From: an uncultured Clostridia bacterium
GTDB lineage: Bacteria > Bacillota > Clostridia > Christensenellales > Borkfalkiaceae
Direction: 5' to 3'
NCBI GenBank assembly: GCA_944328445.1
Contig: CALVHO010000003.1
Span: 1-64,000, forward strand
DNA length: 64,000 nt
Shown here: one piece after another, positions 8,326 through 17,100 of the stretch
Numbering within the stretch: position 1 is the stretch's first letter
Layout: the number at the start of each line of letters is the position of its first letter
Position numbers and translations under genes: made by a program
Notes under the pieces: model-generated
Seen by the model: the letters and a program-made list of their open reading frames with translations, nothing else
The model's database searches: none
What the model was told of the DNA's origin: nothing

Positions 8326-9048
8326 TCAGTTCTCCTTCACGCTCCGCCAGCACAGGGGCGCGGGGCCCGCCAGGGCGGAAAACATCTCTTCCTTGCGCCC
8401 CGCGGTGATCAGCTTGTCGTTGTCGAAGAGCACGATCCTGTCCGCCGTTTCCAGGATGCGCTGCTGGTGGCTGACGATGATGACCGTTTTATCGTGCAGC
8501 TTTTCAAACACCTTGACGAGGTCTTCAAAGCTCCAAAGGTCGATGCCCGCCTCGGGCTCGTCCAAGAGGAACACCTCGCCGCCCTTGGCGATGGCCATGG
8601 CCAGTTCGATGCGTTTGAGTTCCCCGCCCGAGAGCGTGCCGTCCACGGCGCGGTCGATGTAGTTGCGCGCGCAAAGCCCCACCGCCGACAGGCACTCGCA
8701 CATGCCGTCGGTGCCGAGCGTGTGGCCGCAGGCCAGTTCCAGAAGGTCCTTGACGGTGATGCCCTTGAAGCGCACGGGCTGCTGAAAGGCGATGGTGAAC
8801 CCCTTGCGGGCGCGCTCGGTGACGGAGAGCGCGGTCACGTCCTCCCCGTTGAAGAGCACCTGTCCCGCCGTCGGGCGCTCGAAGCCCATCAGGATCTTGA
8901 TGAGCGTCGACTTGCCGCTGCCGTTAGGCCCCGTGATGACGCTGATGGTGCCGTCGCCGAAGGTCAGCGAGACGTCTTTGAGGATGTCCTGCACGCGGCC
9001 CGTCTGTCCGTCCTTGACGGAATAGGAGATGTTTTTCAGTTCCAGCAT
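8326..9048 (-). CDS. sufC: SufC, ABC-type ATPase of Fe-S assembly
   Basis: 240 aa, soluble ABC ATPase. Walker A GPNGSGKST, signature LSGGELKR and Walker B VFLLDEPEAGID are typical of SufC, which drives conformational change of the SufB/D scaffold. The start MLELKNIS is preceded by GAGGAAAGAG. It is the first gene of the suf pair, downstream of the promoter at 9091-9120. Confidence 0.93.
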   Translation of the reverse strand: MLELKNISYSVKDGQTGRVQDILKDVSLTFGDGTISVITGPNGSGKSTLIKILMGFERPTAGQVLFNGEDVTALSVTERARKGFTIAFQQPVRFKGITVKDLLELACGHTLGTDGMCECLSAVGLCARNYIDRAVDGTLSGGELKRIELAMAIAKGGEVFLLDEPEAGIDLWSFEDLVKVFEKLHDKTVIIVSHQQRILETADRIVLFDNDKLITAGRKEEMFSALAGPAPLCWRSVKEN

Positions 9049-9090
9049 ATCTCTTTCCTCATCCCGCACGCGGCGGGCGTTCTGCCGATG

Positions 9091-9120
9091 ATTATAAAGC
9101 AAAGGGCGGCGCGCTGTCAA
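9091..9120 (-). promoter_or_regulatory. Promoter of sufC operon
   Basis: TTGACA (9115-9120), 18-bp spacer, TATAAT (9091-9096). No obvious operator beside it. Confidence 0.7.
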
Positions 9121-9186
9121 ACAAAACGCGCGCCCGCCCCCTTGTGTTAACCGTGTTCAATCCGCTACGGATGCGTTCCCGCGCCC

Positions 9187-10623
9187 TTACACGCGCACGT
9201 CGCCGCGCGCGCCGAGCTTATCGGCATGCGCGCGCAGGATGGGGTCGATCTCGGCGGCGATGAACTCTTCCGTCTGCTCGGCGCTGCGGCCGATGAAGTT
9301 CTTCGCGTCGAGAATGCCGCCGAGGCGGCCGTGCACCGCGGCAAAGAGCGGGTCGTTTGCGATGCGCTCGACGAGGTCGTTGTCCTTGCCCTCTTCCTTG
9401 ACGACGCGCGCCGCCTGCATGGAGAGCACGCGGATGCGCTCGTGCAGTTCCTGGCGGTTGCCGCCCGCCTTGACGCACTCCATCATGATGTTTTCGGTCG
9501 CCATGAAGGGAAGTTCGGCCGCGATGTGCTTGGCAATGACCTTCTCGTAGACGACGAGGTTTTCGGCGATGTTGAGGTAGAGGTTGAGGACGGCGTCGAC
9601 GGTCAAAAAGGCCTGCGCGATGACGATGCGCTTGTTGGCGGAATCGTCGAGGGTTCGCTCGAACCACTGCGTGGAGGCGGTGACGGCGGCATTGACGGGC
9701 AGGCTGAGCATGTAGCGGGCCAAAGAGCCCATGCGCTCGCTGCGCATCGGGTTGCGCTTGTACGCCATGGCCGAGGAGCCGATCTGGTGCTTTTCAAAGG
9801 GCTCTTCCACCTCCTTCATGTGCTGCAAGAGGCGGATGTCGTTGGAAAAGCGGTACGCGCTCTGCGCGATCTGCGAGAGGACGCACAGCACGTTGTAGTC
9901 GAATTTGCGCGGGTAGGTCTGCCCCGTCACGCCGTACACGGAGGAGTAGCCGAGCTTTTCCACCACCTTGCGTTCCAGCGCGCGGACCTTTTCCCCGTCG
10001 CCGTCGAACAGGTCCAGAAAGCTCGCCTGGGTGCCCGTCGTGCCCTTGACGCCGCGGAGCTTGACCGTGCTTTGCAGGTGGACGAGGTCGTGATAGTCCA
10101 TTTCCAGGTCGGAAAGCCAGAGCGCCGCGCGCTTGCCCACGGTGGTCAGCTGCGCGGGCTGCAAGTGCGTGAACCCGAGGGTGGGCAGCGCCTTGTAGCG
10201 CAGCGCGAAGGTGCGCAGCTTGTCCATGACGTTGACGAGCTTGGTCAAGACCAGCGAAAGCGCGTCGTCGATGACGATGATCTCGGCATTGTCCGTGACG
10301 TAGCACGAAGTCGCGCCGAGGTGGATGATGGGCATGGCCGCGGGGCACTGCTTGCCGAAGGCCTTGACGTGCGCCATCACGTCGTGGCGGACGTCCTGCT
10401 CGAAGCGGCGCGCGTCGTCGTAGTTGATGTCCTCGGCGTGCGCCTTCATCTCCTCGATCTGCGCGTCGGTGACGGGCAGGCCGAGCTCTTTTTCCGCCTC
10501 GGCCAGGGCGATCCATAGTTTGCGCCAAAGGCGGAATTTTTTATCGTCCGAAAAATTTTCGGCCATTTCGCGGCTCGCGTAGCGCGAAAGCAACGAGTTT
10601 TCGTAAACGCTCGTGTCGTGCAT
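9187..10623 (-). CDS. purB: Adenylosuccinate lyase
   Basis: 478 aa, fumarase/aspartase superfamily. Cleaves SAICAR and adenylosuccinate in purine synthesis. The superfamily signature is present as SSAMAYKRNPMRSER, and THLQPAQ (near residue 155) is the conserved substrate-binding segment. I start at MHDTSVYEN, preceded by GGAGAAGAGA. The gene stands alone, without other pur genes nearby. No clear promoter was found; a hairpin at 10648-10668 lies between it and the gene upstream. Confidence 0.95.
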   Translation of the reverse strand: MHDTSVYENSLLSRYASREMAENFSDDKKFRLWRKLWIALAEAEKELGLPVTDAQIEEMKAHAEDINYDDARRFEQDVRHDVMAHVKAFGKQCPAAMPIIHLGATSCYVTDNAEIIVIDDALSLVLTKLVNVMDKLRTFALRYKALPTLGFTHLQPAQLTTVGKRAALWLSDLEMDYHDLVHLQSTVKLRGVKGTTGTQASFLDLFDGDGEKVRALERKVVEKLGYSSVYGVTGQTYPRKFDYNVLCVLSQIAQSAYRFSNDIRLLQHMKEVEEPFEKHQIGSSAMAYKRNPMRSERMGSLARYMLSLPVNAAVTASTQWFERTLDDSANKRIVIAQAFLTVDAVLNLYLNIAENLVVYEKVIAKHIAAELPFMATENIMMECVKAGGNRQELHERIRVLSMQAARVVKEEGKDNDLVERIANDPLFAAVHGRLGGILDAKNFIGRSAEQTEEFIAAEIDPILRAHADKLGARGDVRV

Positions 10624-10647
10624 TCTCTTCTCCGTACAATACAGCTT

Positions 10648-10735
10648 TGTAAAAGCGGCCAAACGGCCGCGGCGCCCGCACACCTTGCAAAGCGCGGGCA
10701 GACAGGAAAAGGGGCAACCGAAGCCGCCCCTTTGC
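10648..10735 (-). terminator. Two hairpins between ydbC-like gene and purB
   Basis: Hairpin 10707-10735 (AAGGGGC-type arms, then TTTTCC on the - strand) should end the YdbC-like gene. A second hairpin at 10648-10668 (GCGGCC/GGCCGC, then TTTT) lies 25 bp before purB and could attenuate read-through into it. Confidence 0.6.
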
Positions 10736-10739
10736 CGAA

Positions 10740-10961
10740 TCAGATGTCCATGCCGTCGAGCAGGTCTTTCAGGGTCTTGATCTCGTCGCGGCTGAGGGTG
10801 ATGCCCTTGCCCATGCGGTCGTGCCCTTCGTTCCAGGTACGGATGTCGTACACGGGCTCGCGCTCGTTCCAGCTGACGAGGTTCAGTTCCTTTTTCCAGC
10901 CGTTGCCCGTTTCGCCCAGCTCGCCGATCTTTTCGGTGATCTCGTATTTCAGTTCTGCCAT
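10740..10961 (-). CDS. YdbC-like PC4-family single-stranded DNA-binding protein
   Basis: 73 aa beginning MAELKYEITEKIGELG. The pattern W-KELN-VSWN-REP-YDIR-W---H--MGKGITL matches the YdbC family, bacterial relatives of the eukaryotic coactivator PC4 that bind single-stranded nucleic acid as dimers. The start is set by GGAGAGCAAGCG just upstream. It has its own promoter at 11013-11041. Confidence 0.88.
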   Translation of the reverse strand: MAELKYEITEKIGELGETGNGWKKELNLVSWNEREPVYDIRTWNEGHDRMGKGITLSRDEIKTLKDLLDGMDI

Positions 10962-11012
10962 CGCTTGCTCTCCTTGGCCGCGCAGCCCTTCCTTCGGCGG
11001 CGCTTTTCCCAC

Positions 11013-11041
11013 ATTATACCATGGCGGGCGCAAAATGTAAA
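11013..11041 (-). promoter_or_regulatory. Promoter of ydbC-like gene
   Basis: TTTACA (11036-11041), 17-bp spacer, TATAAT (11013-11018) with TGG before the -10 (extended -10 type). Confidence 0.75.
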
Positions 11042-11072
11042 GAATTTTTCATGAACTTGCCAGCGGGGCGCG

Positions 11073-11246
11073 TCATTTGTCCTGCGGGGAGCGCACGATC
11101 TTGTCGATGCGCAGCGTCGCGTAATCGCGGATGTCCAGGCACTTGCCGCAGTTGTCGCAGATCTTGTTTTCGTCAAGGTCGCAGATCTCGCATTCGAGGC
11201 AGCCGATACAGTCGCGGTCATAGAGCACACACTTCTGCGTTTCCAT
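11073..11246 (-). CDS. 57-aa cysteine-rich protein, probable metal or Fe-S site
   Basis: A very short gene: ATG at 11246, preceded by GGAGGTGAGGG, stop at 11073. The 57-aa product has eight cysteines, including CIGCLECEIC (residues 13-22) and CDNCGKC (residues 30-36). The even CxxC spacing suggests a zinc or iron-sulfur site; it is not a canonical CxxCxxCxxxCP ferredoxin. Codon use is like its neighbours. It has its own promoter (11267-11295) and is divergent from lexA, with which it shares a control region of about 120 bp. I know similar small clostridial proteins but no assigned function. Confidence 0.75.
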   Translation of the reverse strand: METQKCVLYDRDCIGCLECEICDLDENKICDNCGKCLDIRDYATLRIDKIVRSPQDK

Positions 11247-11266
11247 CCCTCACCTCCGTCCGTCAC

Positions 11267-11295
11267 ATTTTAGCACGGACTAAAAAAATAATCAA
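11267..11295 (-). promoter_or_regulatory. Promoter of the 57-aa cysteine-rich gene
   Basis: TTGATT (11290-11295), 17-bp spacer, TAAAAT (11267-11272). Its -35 is 10 bp from the LexA box, so LexA could also affect it. Confidence 0.65.
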
Positions 11296-11304
11296 TAAAA
11301 TTAT

Positions 11305-11344
11305 CAAACATTTGTTTGCTTTTTTGCAAAAAGTATGGTATAAT
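11305..11344 (+). promoter_or_regulatory. lexA promoter with LexA operator
   Basis: CAAACATTTGTTTG (11305-11318) is a Gram-positive-type LexA (DinR) box with symmetric CAAACA/TGTTTG arms. It overlaps the -35 TTGCTT (11316-11321); a 17-bp spacer leads to TATAAT (11339-11344). The placement fits autorepression of lexA. Confidence 0.8.
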
Positions 11345-11368
11345 GCCCATATAGGAGGGATAGGAGCG

Positions 11369-11959
11369 ATGTCCGAGAAGAGCAAACTGAAAAAACAGGC
11401 CGTGCTCGACTTCATCAACGAGTACAACGCCGCCTACGGTTACTCCCCCACCGTCCGCGAAATTTGCGAAAAGCTGGACATCAAGTCGACGGCGTCGGCC
11501 TACTATTACATCGAAAAGCTGACCGACGAAGGGTACCTCAGCAAATCCCCCAACAAAAACCGCGCCGTCAGCTTCAAAAAGACGTCGTCCGTCAACATCC
11601 CCCTCATCGGTACCGTCACCGCGGGCCAGCCCATCTTCGCCTACGAGAACTACGAAGATTACTACTCCTTCCCCGCCGATTGCTTCCGCGGCAGCGACCT
11701 GTTCATGCTGCACGTACAGGGCAACAGCATGATCGACGCGGGCATCTGCAACGGGGACAAGATCGTCGTGCGGCGGCAGCAGACGGCCGACAACGGGGAC
11801 ATCGTGGTGGCCCTGCTCGACGACAGCGCCACCGTCAAGCGCTTTTTCCGCCGCGACGGGCACTTCGTCCTCCACCCCGAAAACGAGGAACTCGCCGACA
11901 TCATCGTCGACGAAGTGGCCATCCTCGGCAAGGTCGTGGGGCTGGTGCGCAGCTTCTGA
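11369..11959 (+). CDS. lexA: LexA SOS repressor/autoprotease
   Basis: 196 aa. N-terminal winged helix-turn-helix (residues 1-65) and C-terminal S24 peptidase domain. The self-cleavage site is the Ala-Gly bond in VTAGQP; the catalytic Ser is in GNSMIDAG and the Lys in DSATVKRFF. RecA-stimulated cleavage derepresses DNA-damage genes. The start is set by a strong ribosome site (AGGAGGGATAGGAG). The window holds no other obvious SOS gene under the same box. Confidence 0.95.
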   Translation: MSEKSKLKKQAVLDFINEYNAAYGYSPTVREICEKLDIKSTASAYYYIEKLTDEGYLSKSPNKNRAVSFKKTSSVNIPLIGTVTAGQPIFAYENYEDYYSFPADCFRGSDLFMLHVQGNSMIDAGICNGDKIVVRRQQTADNGDIVVALLDDSATVKRFFRRDGHFVLHPENEELADIIVDEVAILGKVVGLVRSF

Positions 11960-12018
11960 CCCCCCCCCGCGGAAAATGCCGCACGGCCTTTTGACCAACA
12001 ACAGAACGGCTCACTCAC

Positions 12019-12061
12019 GCCGCTCCGCTTCCCGGCAGGGAACGCGGGGCGGCTTTTTTAC
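12019..12061 (+). terminator. lexA terminator
   Basis: GC-rich hairpin with GCCGC/GCGGC outer arms and TTCCC/GGGAA inner arms, then seven T. Confidence 0.7.
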
Positions 12062-12076
12062 CCGCAAAACCGAAGT

Positions 12077-12108
12077 GCGGCCCCGCGCCTTGCAAGGCGC
12101 GGGGCCGC
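12077..12108 (-). terminator. leuA 3' hairpin
   Basis: A 32-bp perfect palindrome lies 21 bp after the leuA stop. Only a short T-tract follows on the - strand. Confidence 0.6.
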
Positions 12109-12128
12109 GTTGTGCCCGAGTGCAAAAT

Positions 12129-13787
12129 TTACGCGAAATAGTTGTTGAGCGCGGAGACAAGCGCCTTGATGGAGGAGCGGACGACGTCTTCGTCGATGCC
12201 CGCGCCCCAATAGGCCTTGCCGTCCTTTTCCACCCCCACAAAGGAGAGGGCCTTGGAATCGGACTTTTCGCTCATGGCGTGCTGTTCGTAAGTGGTGAGG
12301 GTGAACGCCGCGCCGAAGTGCTGTTTGAGGGCGTTGGAGACGGCGTCGAGGCGGCCGTTGCCCTCGGCGCGCACTTCGCATTTTTTGCCGCGGCTCTCCA
12401 CCGTGACGGCGGCCTCGATGCCCTCGCCGAGCTGCTTAAAGTGGCATTCGGGGACGTCGAAGACGGGGCGGTTGTTCACAAATTTTTCCAGGAAGACGTT
12501 GTAGACTTCGGCGGGCTTCAATTCCTTGTGGGTACGGTCGGAAACGCCCTTGGCCGCGTAGCCCATCGCCTCCTTGAACTTGGCGGGCAGGTTCACGCCG
12601 TAATTTTCCTGCAAGACGAAGCCGACACCGCCCTTGCCGCTCTGGCTGTTGATGCGGATGACGTCCGTCTGGTATTCGCGCCCGACGTCGCCGGGGTCGA
12701 TGGGCAGGTACGGCACCGTCCAATGGGGAAGGTCGTGCTCCTTGCGCCACTGCATGCCCTTGGCGATGGCGTCCTGGTGGGAGCCCGAAAAGGCGGCAAA
12801 GACCAGCGCGCCCGCGTACGGCTGGCGGGGCGAGACCTGCATCTGCGTGTATTCGGTGTATTCGGCACAGATGGCGGGCATGCAGGAAAAATCGAGGCAG
12901 GGATCGACGCCCTGCGAAAACATGTTCATGGCCATGGTGACGACGTCGACGTTGCCCGTGCGCTCGCCGTTGCCGAAGAGGGTGCCCTCCACCCTGTCGG
13001 CGCCCGCCAAGAGCCCCATTTCCGCCGTGGCGACGCCGCAGCCGCGGTCGTTGTGCGGGTGCAGGCTCAGCACCACGTTTTCGCGGTAGCGGAGGTTTTT
13101 GGACATGTATTCGCACTGCTGCGCAAAGACGTGCGGCATGGCATTTTCCACCGTCGTCGGGATGTTGATGACGGCTTTGCGGTCGGCCGTGGGCTGCCAC
13201 ACGTCCAAAACGGCGTTGCAAACTTCGAGCGCGTATTCGGGTTCCGTACCCGAAAAGCTCTCGGGGCTGTATTCAAAGCGGTAGTTCGCGCCCGCCTCGT
13301 CGGTCAGCTGCTTCAAAAGTTTCGCCCCTTCCACGGCGATCTTCAAGATGGCGGCCTTGTCCTTTTTGAACACCTGTTCGCGCTGGGCGACGGACGTGGA
13401 ATTGTACACGTGAACGATGACGTTTTTTGCGCCCTTGATGGCCTCGAAGGTCTTGCGGATGATGTGCTCGCGCGCCTGCGTCAGCACCTGCACGGTCACG
13501 TCGTCGGGGATGAGGTCGTTTTCGATAAGGGTGCGCAGGAAGGTGTACTCCGTATCGCTCGCGGCGGGGAAGCCCACTTCGATCTCCTTGAAGCCGACGC
13601 GCAAGAGAAGTTTGAAGAAGGCGACTTTTTGTTCGAGCGTCATGGGTTCGATGAGGGCCTGGTTGCCGTCACGCAGGTCGACGCTGCACCACACGGGCGC
13701 CTTTTCCACGGCGTCCTTTTCCGCCCAGTCCATGCAGCGCACGGGAGGCAGGTAATACTGTTTGGTGTATTTTTGGTAGTTTTTCAT
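12129..13787 (-). CDS. leuA: 2-isopropylmalate synthase, LeuA2 type
   Basis: 552 aa; condenses acetyl-CoA with 2-ketoisovalerate, the first step of leucine synthesis. The motif VDLRDGNQALIEPM and the metal site HPHNDRGCG are typical of the DRE-TIM family. The opening and the overall pattern resemble the fungal/actinobacterial LeuA2 group more than enteric LeuA. The last 120 or so residues form the leucine-sensing regulatory domain. The start MKNYQKY is preceded by AGGAGAGCCG. Expression is controlled by the leucine T-box at 13829-14120. No leuB, leuC or leuD follows. Confidence 0.94.
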   Translation of the reverse strand: MKNYQKYTKQYYLPPVRCMDWAEKDAVEKAPVWCSVDLRDGNQALIEPMTLEQKVAFFKLLLRVGFKEIEVGFPAASDTEYTFLRTLIENDLIPDDVTVQVLTQAREHIIRKTFEAIKGAKNVIVHVYNSTSVAQREQVFKKDKAAILKIAVEGAKLLKQLTDEAGANYRFEYSPESFSGTEPEYALEVCNAVLDVWQPTADRKAVINIPTTVENAMPHVFAQQCEYMSKNLRYRENVVLSLHPHNDRGCGVATAEMGLLAGADRVEGTLFGNGERTGNVDVVTMAMNMFSQGVDPCLDFSCMPAICAEYTEYTQMQVSPRQPYAGALVFAAFSGSHQDAIAKGMQWRKEHDLPHWTVPYLPIDPGDVGREYQTDVIRINSQSGKGGVGFVLQENYGVNLPAKFKEAMGYAAKGVSDRTHKELKPAEVYNVFLEKFVNNRPVFDVPECHFKQLGEGIEAAVTVESRGKKCEVRAEGNGRLDAVSNALKQHFGAAFTLTTYEQHAMSEKSDSKALSFVGVEKDGKAYWGAGIDEDVVRSSIKALVSALNNYFA

Positions 13788-13828
13788 GGAACGGCTCTCC
13801 TTTTCTTTATTATTTATATACAGACGGT

Positions 13829-14120
13829 AAAACAAAAACCCGTTTCCGCCTCGTAAGAGACGGAAACGGGTCCCGCGGTACCACTCTTTTTCGCGCAAAG
13901 CATTGCGCGCACTCTGCAAGATACTTGCCTTTTCCGGCGCATATCCCCCTCTTGTAACGGTGAGCACCCGTTCTGCCTCTACTCGGTTTCCCCTTTCGGG
14001 CAGACCGCTCGGCGGCGAGTTCTCCCGCGCGCCTCGGCTGCCTCGCACCAAACGGCAGCTCTCTGAAACCCGCGCATCGGGGTACTGTTCCGCTTCACAG
14101 CGTTATCTTATTCAGATATT
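13829..14120 (-). ncRNA. T-box riboswitch, leucine-specific, upstream of leuA
   Basis: On the - strand the leader contains the T-box element GAGTGGTACCGCGGG (13873-13887) and then a terminator with stem ACCCGTTTCCG and its complement (13838-13871) and a T-run. Stem I features are visible: an AG-rich bulge (CAGAGAG) and the distal loop GGTGCGAG. The likely specifier codon is CTC (14017-14019, read on the - strand in GAACTCG), which is Leu and fits the leuA target. Uncharged tRNA-Leu would pair with the specifier and the T-box and prevent termination. Confidence 0.9.
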
Positions 14121-14126
14121 GTACGG

Positions 14127-14155
14127 ATTATAACACAGAACCGAAAATTTGTAAA
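14127..14155 (-). promoter_or_regulatory. Promoter of T-box-leuA
   Basis: TTTACA (14150-14155), 17-bp spacer, TATAAT (14127-14132). Predicted start near 14120. No terminator is seen between this and the giant gene upstream, so read-through is possible. Confidence 0.8.
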
Positions 14156-14196
14156 GCGTTTTTCCGTCCATTATGAACGCGATTTTTCCGCGGCGC

Positions 14197-17100
14197 TCAA
14201 TAGTCTTTCCTTGCACTGCCGGAAGAGCTTGCCGTAAGGCCGTTGTAGGTGTAGGTGGCTTCGATCTTCGTCGTACCGTAGTAGACCGTTCCCGAAATGC
14301 CGTACAAAGAGTTCATCCCGGAATGTTCGAAGGTGCCGCCGCTCGCCGACAATGGTTTTCCGTCGTTCAGCGGATCGTCACGCTCGCTCATCCAAAGCGG
14401 TTTCAGGCGCAGCGTGTGCCAGACGTTTGCCGTACTTTCGATGCCGGCGGCATCCGCGATCGCGGCGCTCATCGAACCTGCATCGAAAGCGGTGTACGTA
14501 CCGGCGAACGTCCATGTGCTCATGCCCGACTTGGAGACGGTGGTCAAATCGACCGTAAGCGTCTTGTTGACCCAGACCGTCCAGACCGTCTGCCCGTTTC
14601 TGCCTGCGAGCGAAGTGACATTCTGCCAGCCGCCGTCCGCATTGCTCCACCAGCCGAACTGCGTGTAGCCTTCCCGCGTGAGCGCACAGGAAAGGGCAAA
14701 GTCTTCGGCGGAATCGCCCGAGAGGGTATATTCGCGGTAATACCCGCCCTCGCCCGCGGTGAAGCCTTCGGCGGCAAAGTCGCTCGCCAGCGTGACGGTG
14801 ACGGAGGCATACGCCGCCTGCACGGTCATGTCTCCCGTGACCGTCGAAACGCTTTCCCACTGCACGTCTTCGTAGCCTTCGACGCTCTCCAACGGCTTCA
14901 CAGGGTCGCCGTAATGGTAGGTCTGCGTGCCGACTTCCTGCCCGAACAACAAATAGGTGACGGTGTACTCGATCTCGTCCCACACCGCCGTGAGCGTTAC
15001 GGGTCCCAAAATGTCTTTGACTTCGGACAAAGGCGCGCCGTCCTCGCCGACGAAGTTTTTGAGCTCGTAGCCGGGCGCGTCCGCCGCCCCTGCCCCGACG
15101 GGCAGCGGCAGCGTGGTGCCGTAGGTATAATCCAGCTCGTAGACGAACACATCGCCGTCTTTGTACGCAGCCGTATGACCGTCGATCTCGTATTTGCTGC
15201 GGAGAATGACCTCGTACACATTGGGCGTGACCGTGACGGCAAACTCGGTGCTACCGTTTGCGGGTTCGCCGATCCATTGGTAGGTATACCCCTCCGCGTA
15301 CCCGCTCAGATCGGGCAAAGCGAGCTCGGAGATCAGCTTGCCCGCGCCGTCGTACATGACCTGCTGCGAGCCGATGACGCTGCCGTTCAGCGTGTAGTTC
15401 AAGGTCACGGACGAGCCTTCCAGGTAAGACGTATCTTCCCAATCCGCCCCGTCGATGGTGCCGCCGAACAGCGCTTCGGTCTCCTGCGCGATGTTTTTGG
15501 TCACGTCATTGTTGGAGGCGGCGTCCCCCATGTTCGTACCGGGGTTCGCATAGCTGAGCGTGGCGTTGAGGTCAAGGAAACCAGAAACGGACGTGGTAAA
15601 GGTAAGATCTTTCAAAATGTCGTCCGCGTCCGCTCCGAGCACAACGGTCGCACTGCCGATCACGCCGTCGGTGAACGAACCGAGGTTTGCGCCGAGCGTC
15701 CACTGCTGCGGCCAGCCTTCGCTCGCCGCGCCATCGTACGAGAAGGAGGTAAGGATGCTGCCGATGTCCGTAACGCCGCCCGCGCTGCCCGTCGGCTCCG
15801 TGGGGATGTTGTTGGCGATCAGGCTCTTGAAGTTGAACAGGAAGTTGATGTGTTTGAGGAAATCGCCGAAGAAGTTATCCAGCGTCGTCACGCGGTACGT
15901 TCTGCTGCCGTCCTTCACGTTGAGCAGATACACCATGCCGCCTTCGATGGTCACATACACATCGGACTCGTTCGTGCCTATGGAGTCGGGTATATCCAGA
16001 TAGAGGTTGACGGTCACGCTGTGATCGTCGTGAATGTACACGGACGCATACAGCTTGATCTCCAAGCCGATAAAGGAGATCACCTTGACAGAAGCCTTTG
16101 CGCTGCCTTGCAGATAATAGTAGCGGTTGATCTCCGCGCCTTGGATCGCGTCGCCGCCGTCCGGGACGGAGCTCTCGGTCGTGATGGAGTTCATCATCAC
16201 GCCGACGAGCAGAGACAGCGACGAATAATCGGTATACGCCTGCGCGGGCGCGGCGGGCGCGGGATGATCGGGATCGGCCGCGAGCGAAATGTTCATGCCT
16301 TCCCCTGCAACGGTCAGGGCGCGGTCCTCGAAGTCGAAGGAGACCGAAACGCCGCTTTCCGCCGCAGCGGATGCCTTCGCATCCTCCTTGCCCGTATATT
16401 CACGCACGATGCCGACGATCAGCTCGGCCCAGTCCTGCGTGCTCTTGGTATCGAAGATGTCCGAATTGATGGTCGTATACGACTTCCCGAGGATGTCCAC
16501 CACAAAGGTGTAATAATATAGGTCGTCCTTGTCGAGCCCCATCAGGGAGACGATGAGCGGCATCGCGTCCGCCGCCGCGTCAAACAGCGAACTGACCGAG
16601 AAGCGCGCGCGCAGCGGCGCGGCGGATGCGTCGATCCTGTCGGTGTAGTAGACGGCGTCGCCGTCAAATCCTACGGTCGAGAAATAGATGTAGACGTCCT
16701 GTCCGACCACGGTGGCGCGGATAAAGTAATTGCTTTCGCCCGCGGCGATGACGCCTTCGAGAGTAAGGTTGACGACGATGTTGCCGTCCTGCGCGTTGTC
16801 GGCAAACTGCACGGCGCCCTTCATGCCGACGGACATCCCTTCCGCCTCGTATTGCAGGGCGAGGGAGAGCGTGTCGGTATCGGCCAGCGCATTGTAGGAG
16901 CGAAGGATAAATTCAAAGATGTTGGCGCATTCGGCCCCGCCGACCGCTTCGGGCGCGCCCGCTTCCGCGGGGGCCTCGACGATCGCGCGGAAGGAGGAGA
17001 CCGTGACGCCGAACAGCCCGACGGAGCTCCCCTCCGCCAGGCGCAGGGACAAGCCGTTGCCGTAGGCGTCCGCGATCAGGCGGACGGGCGACGACGAGCC

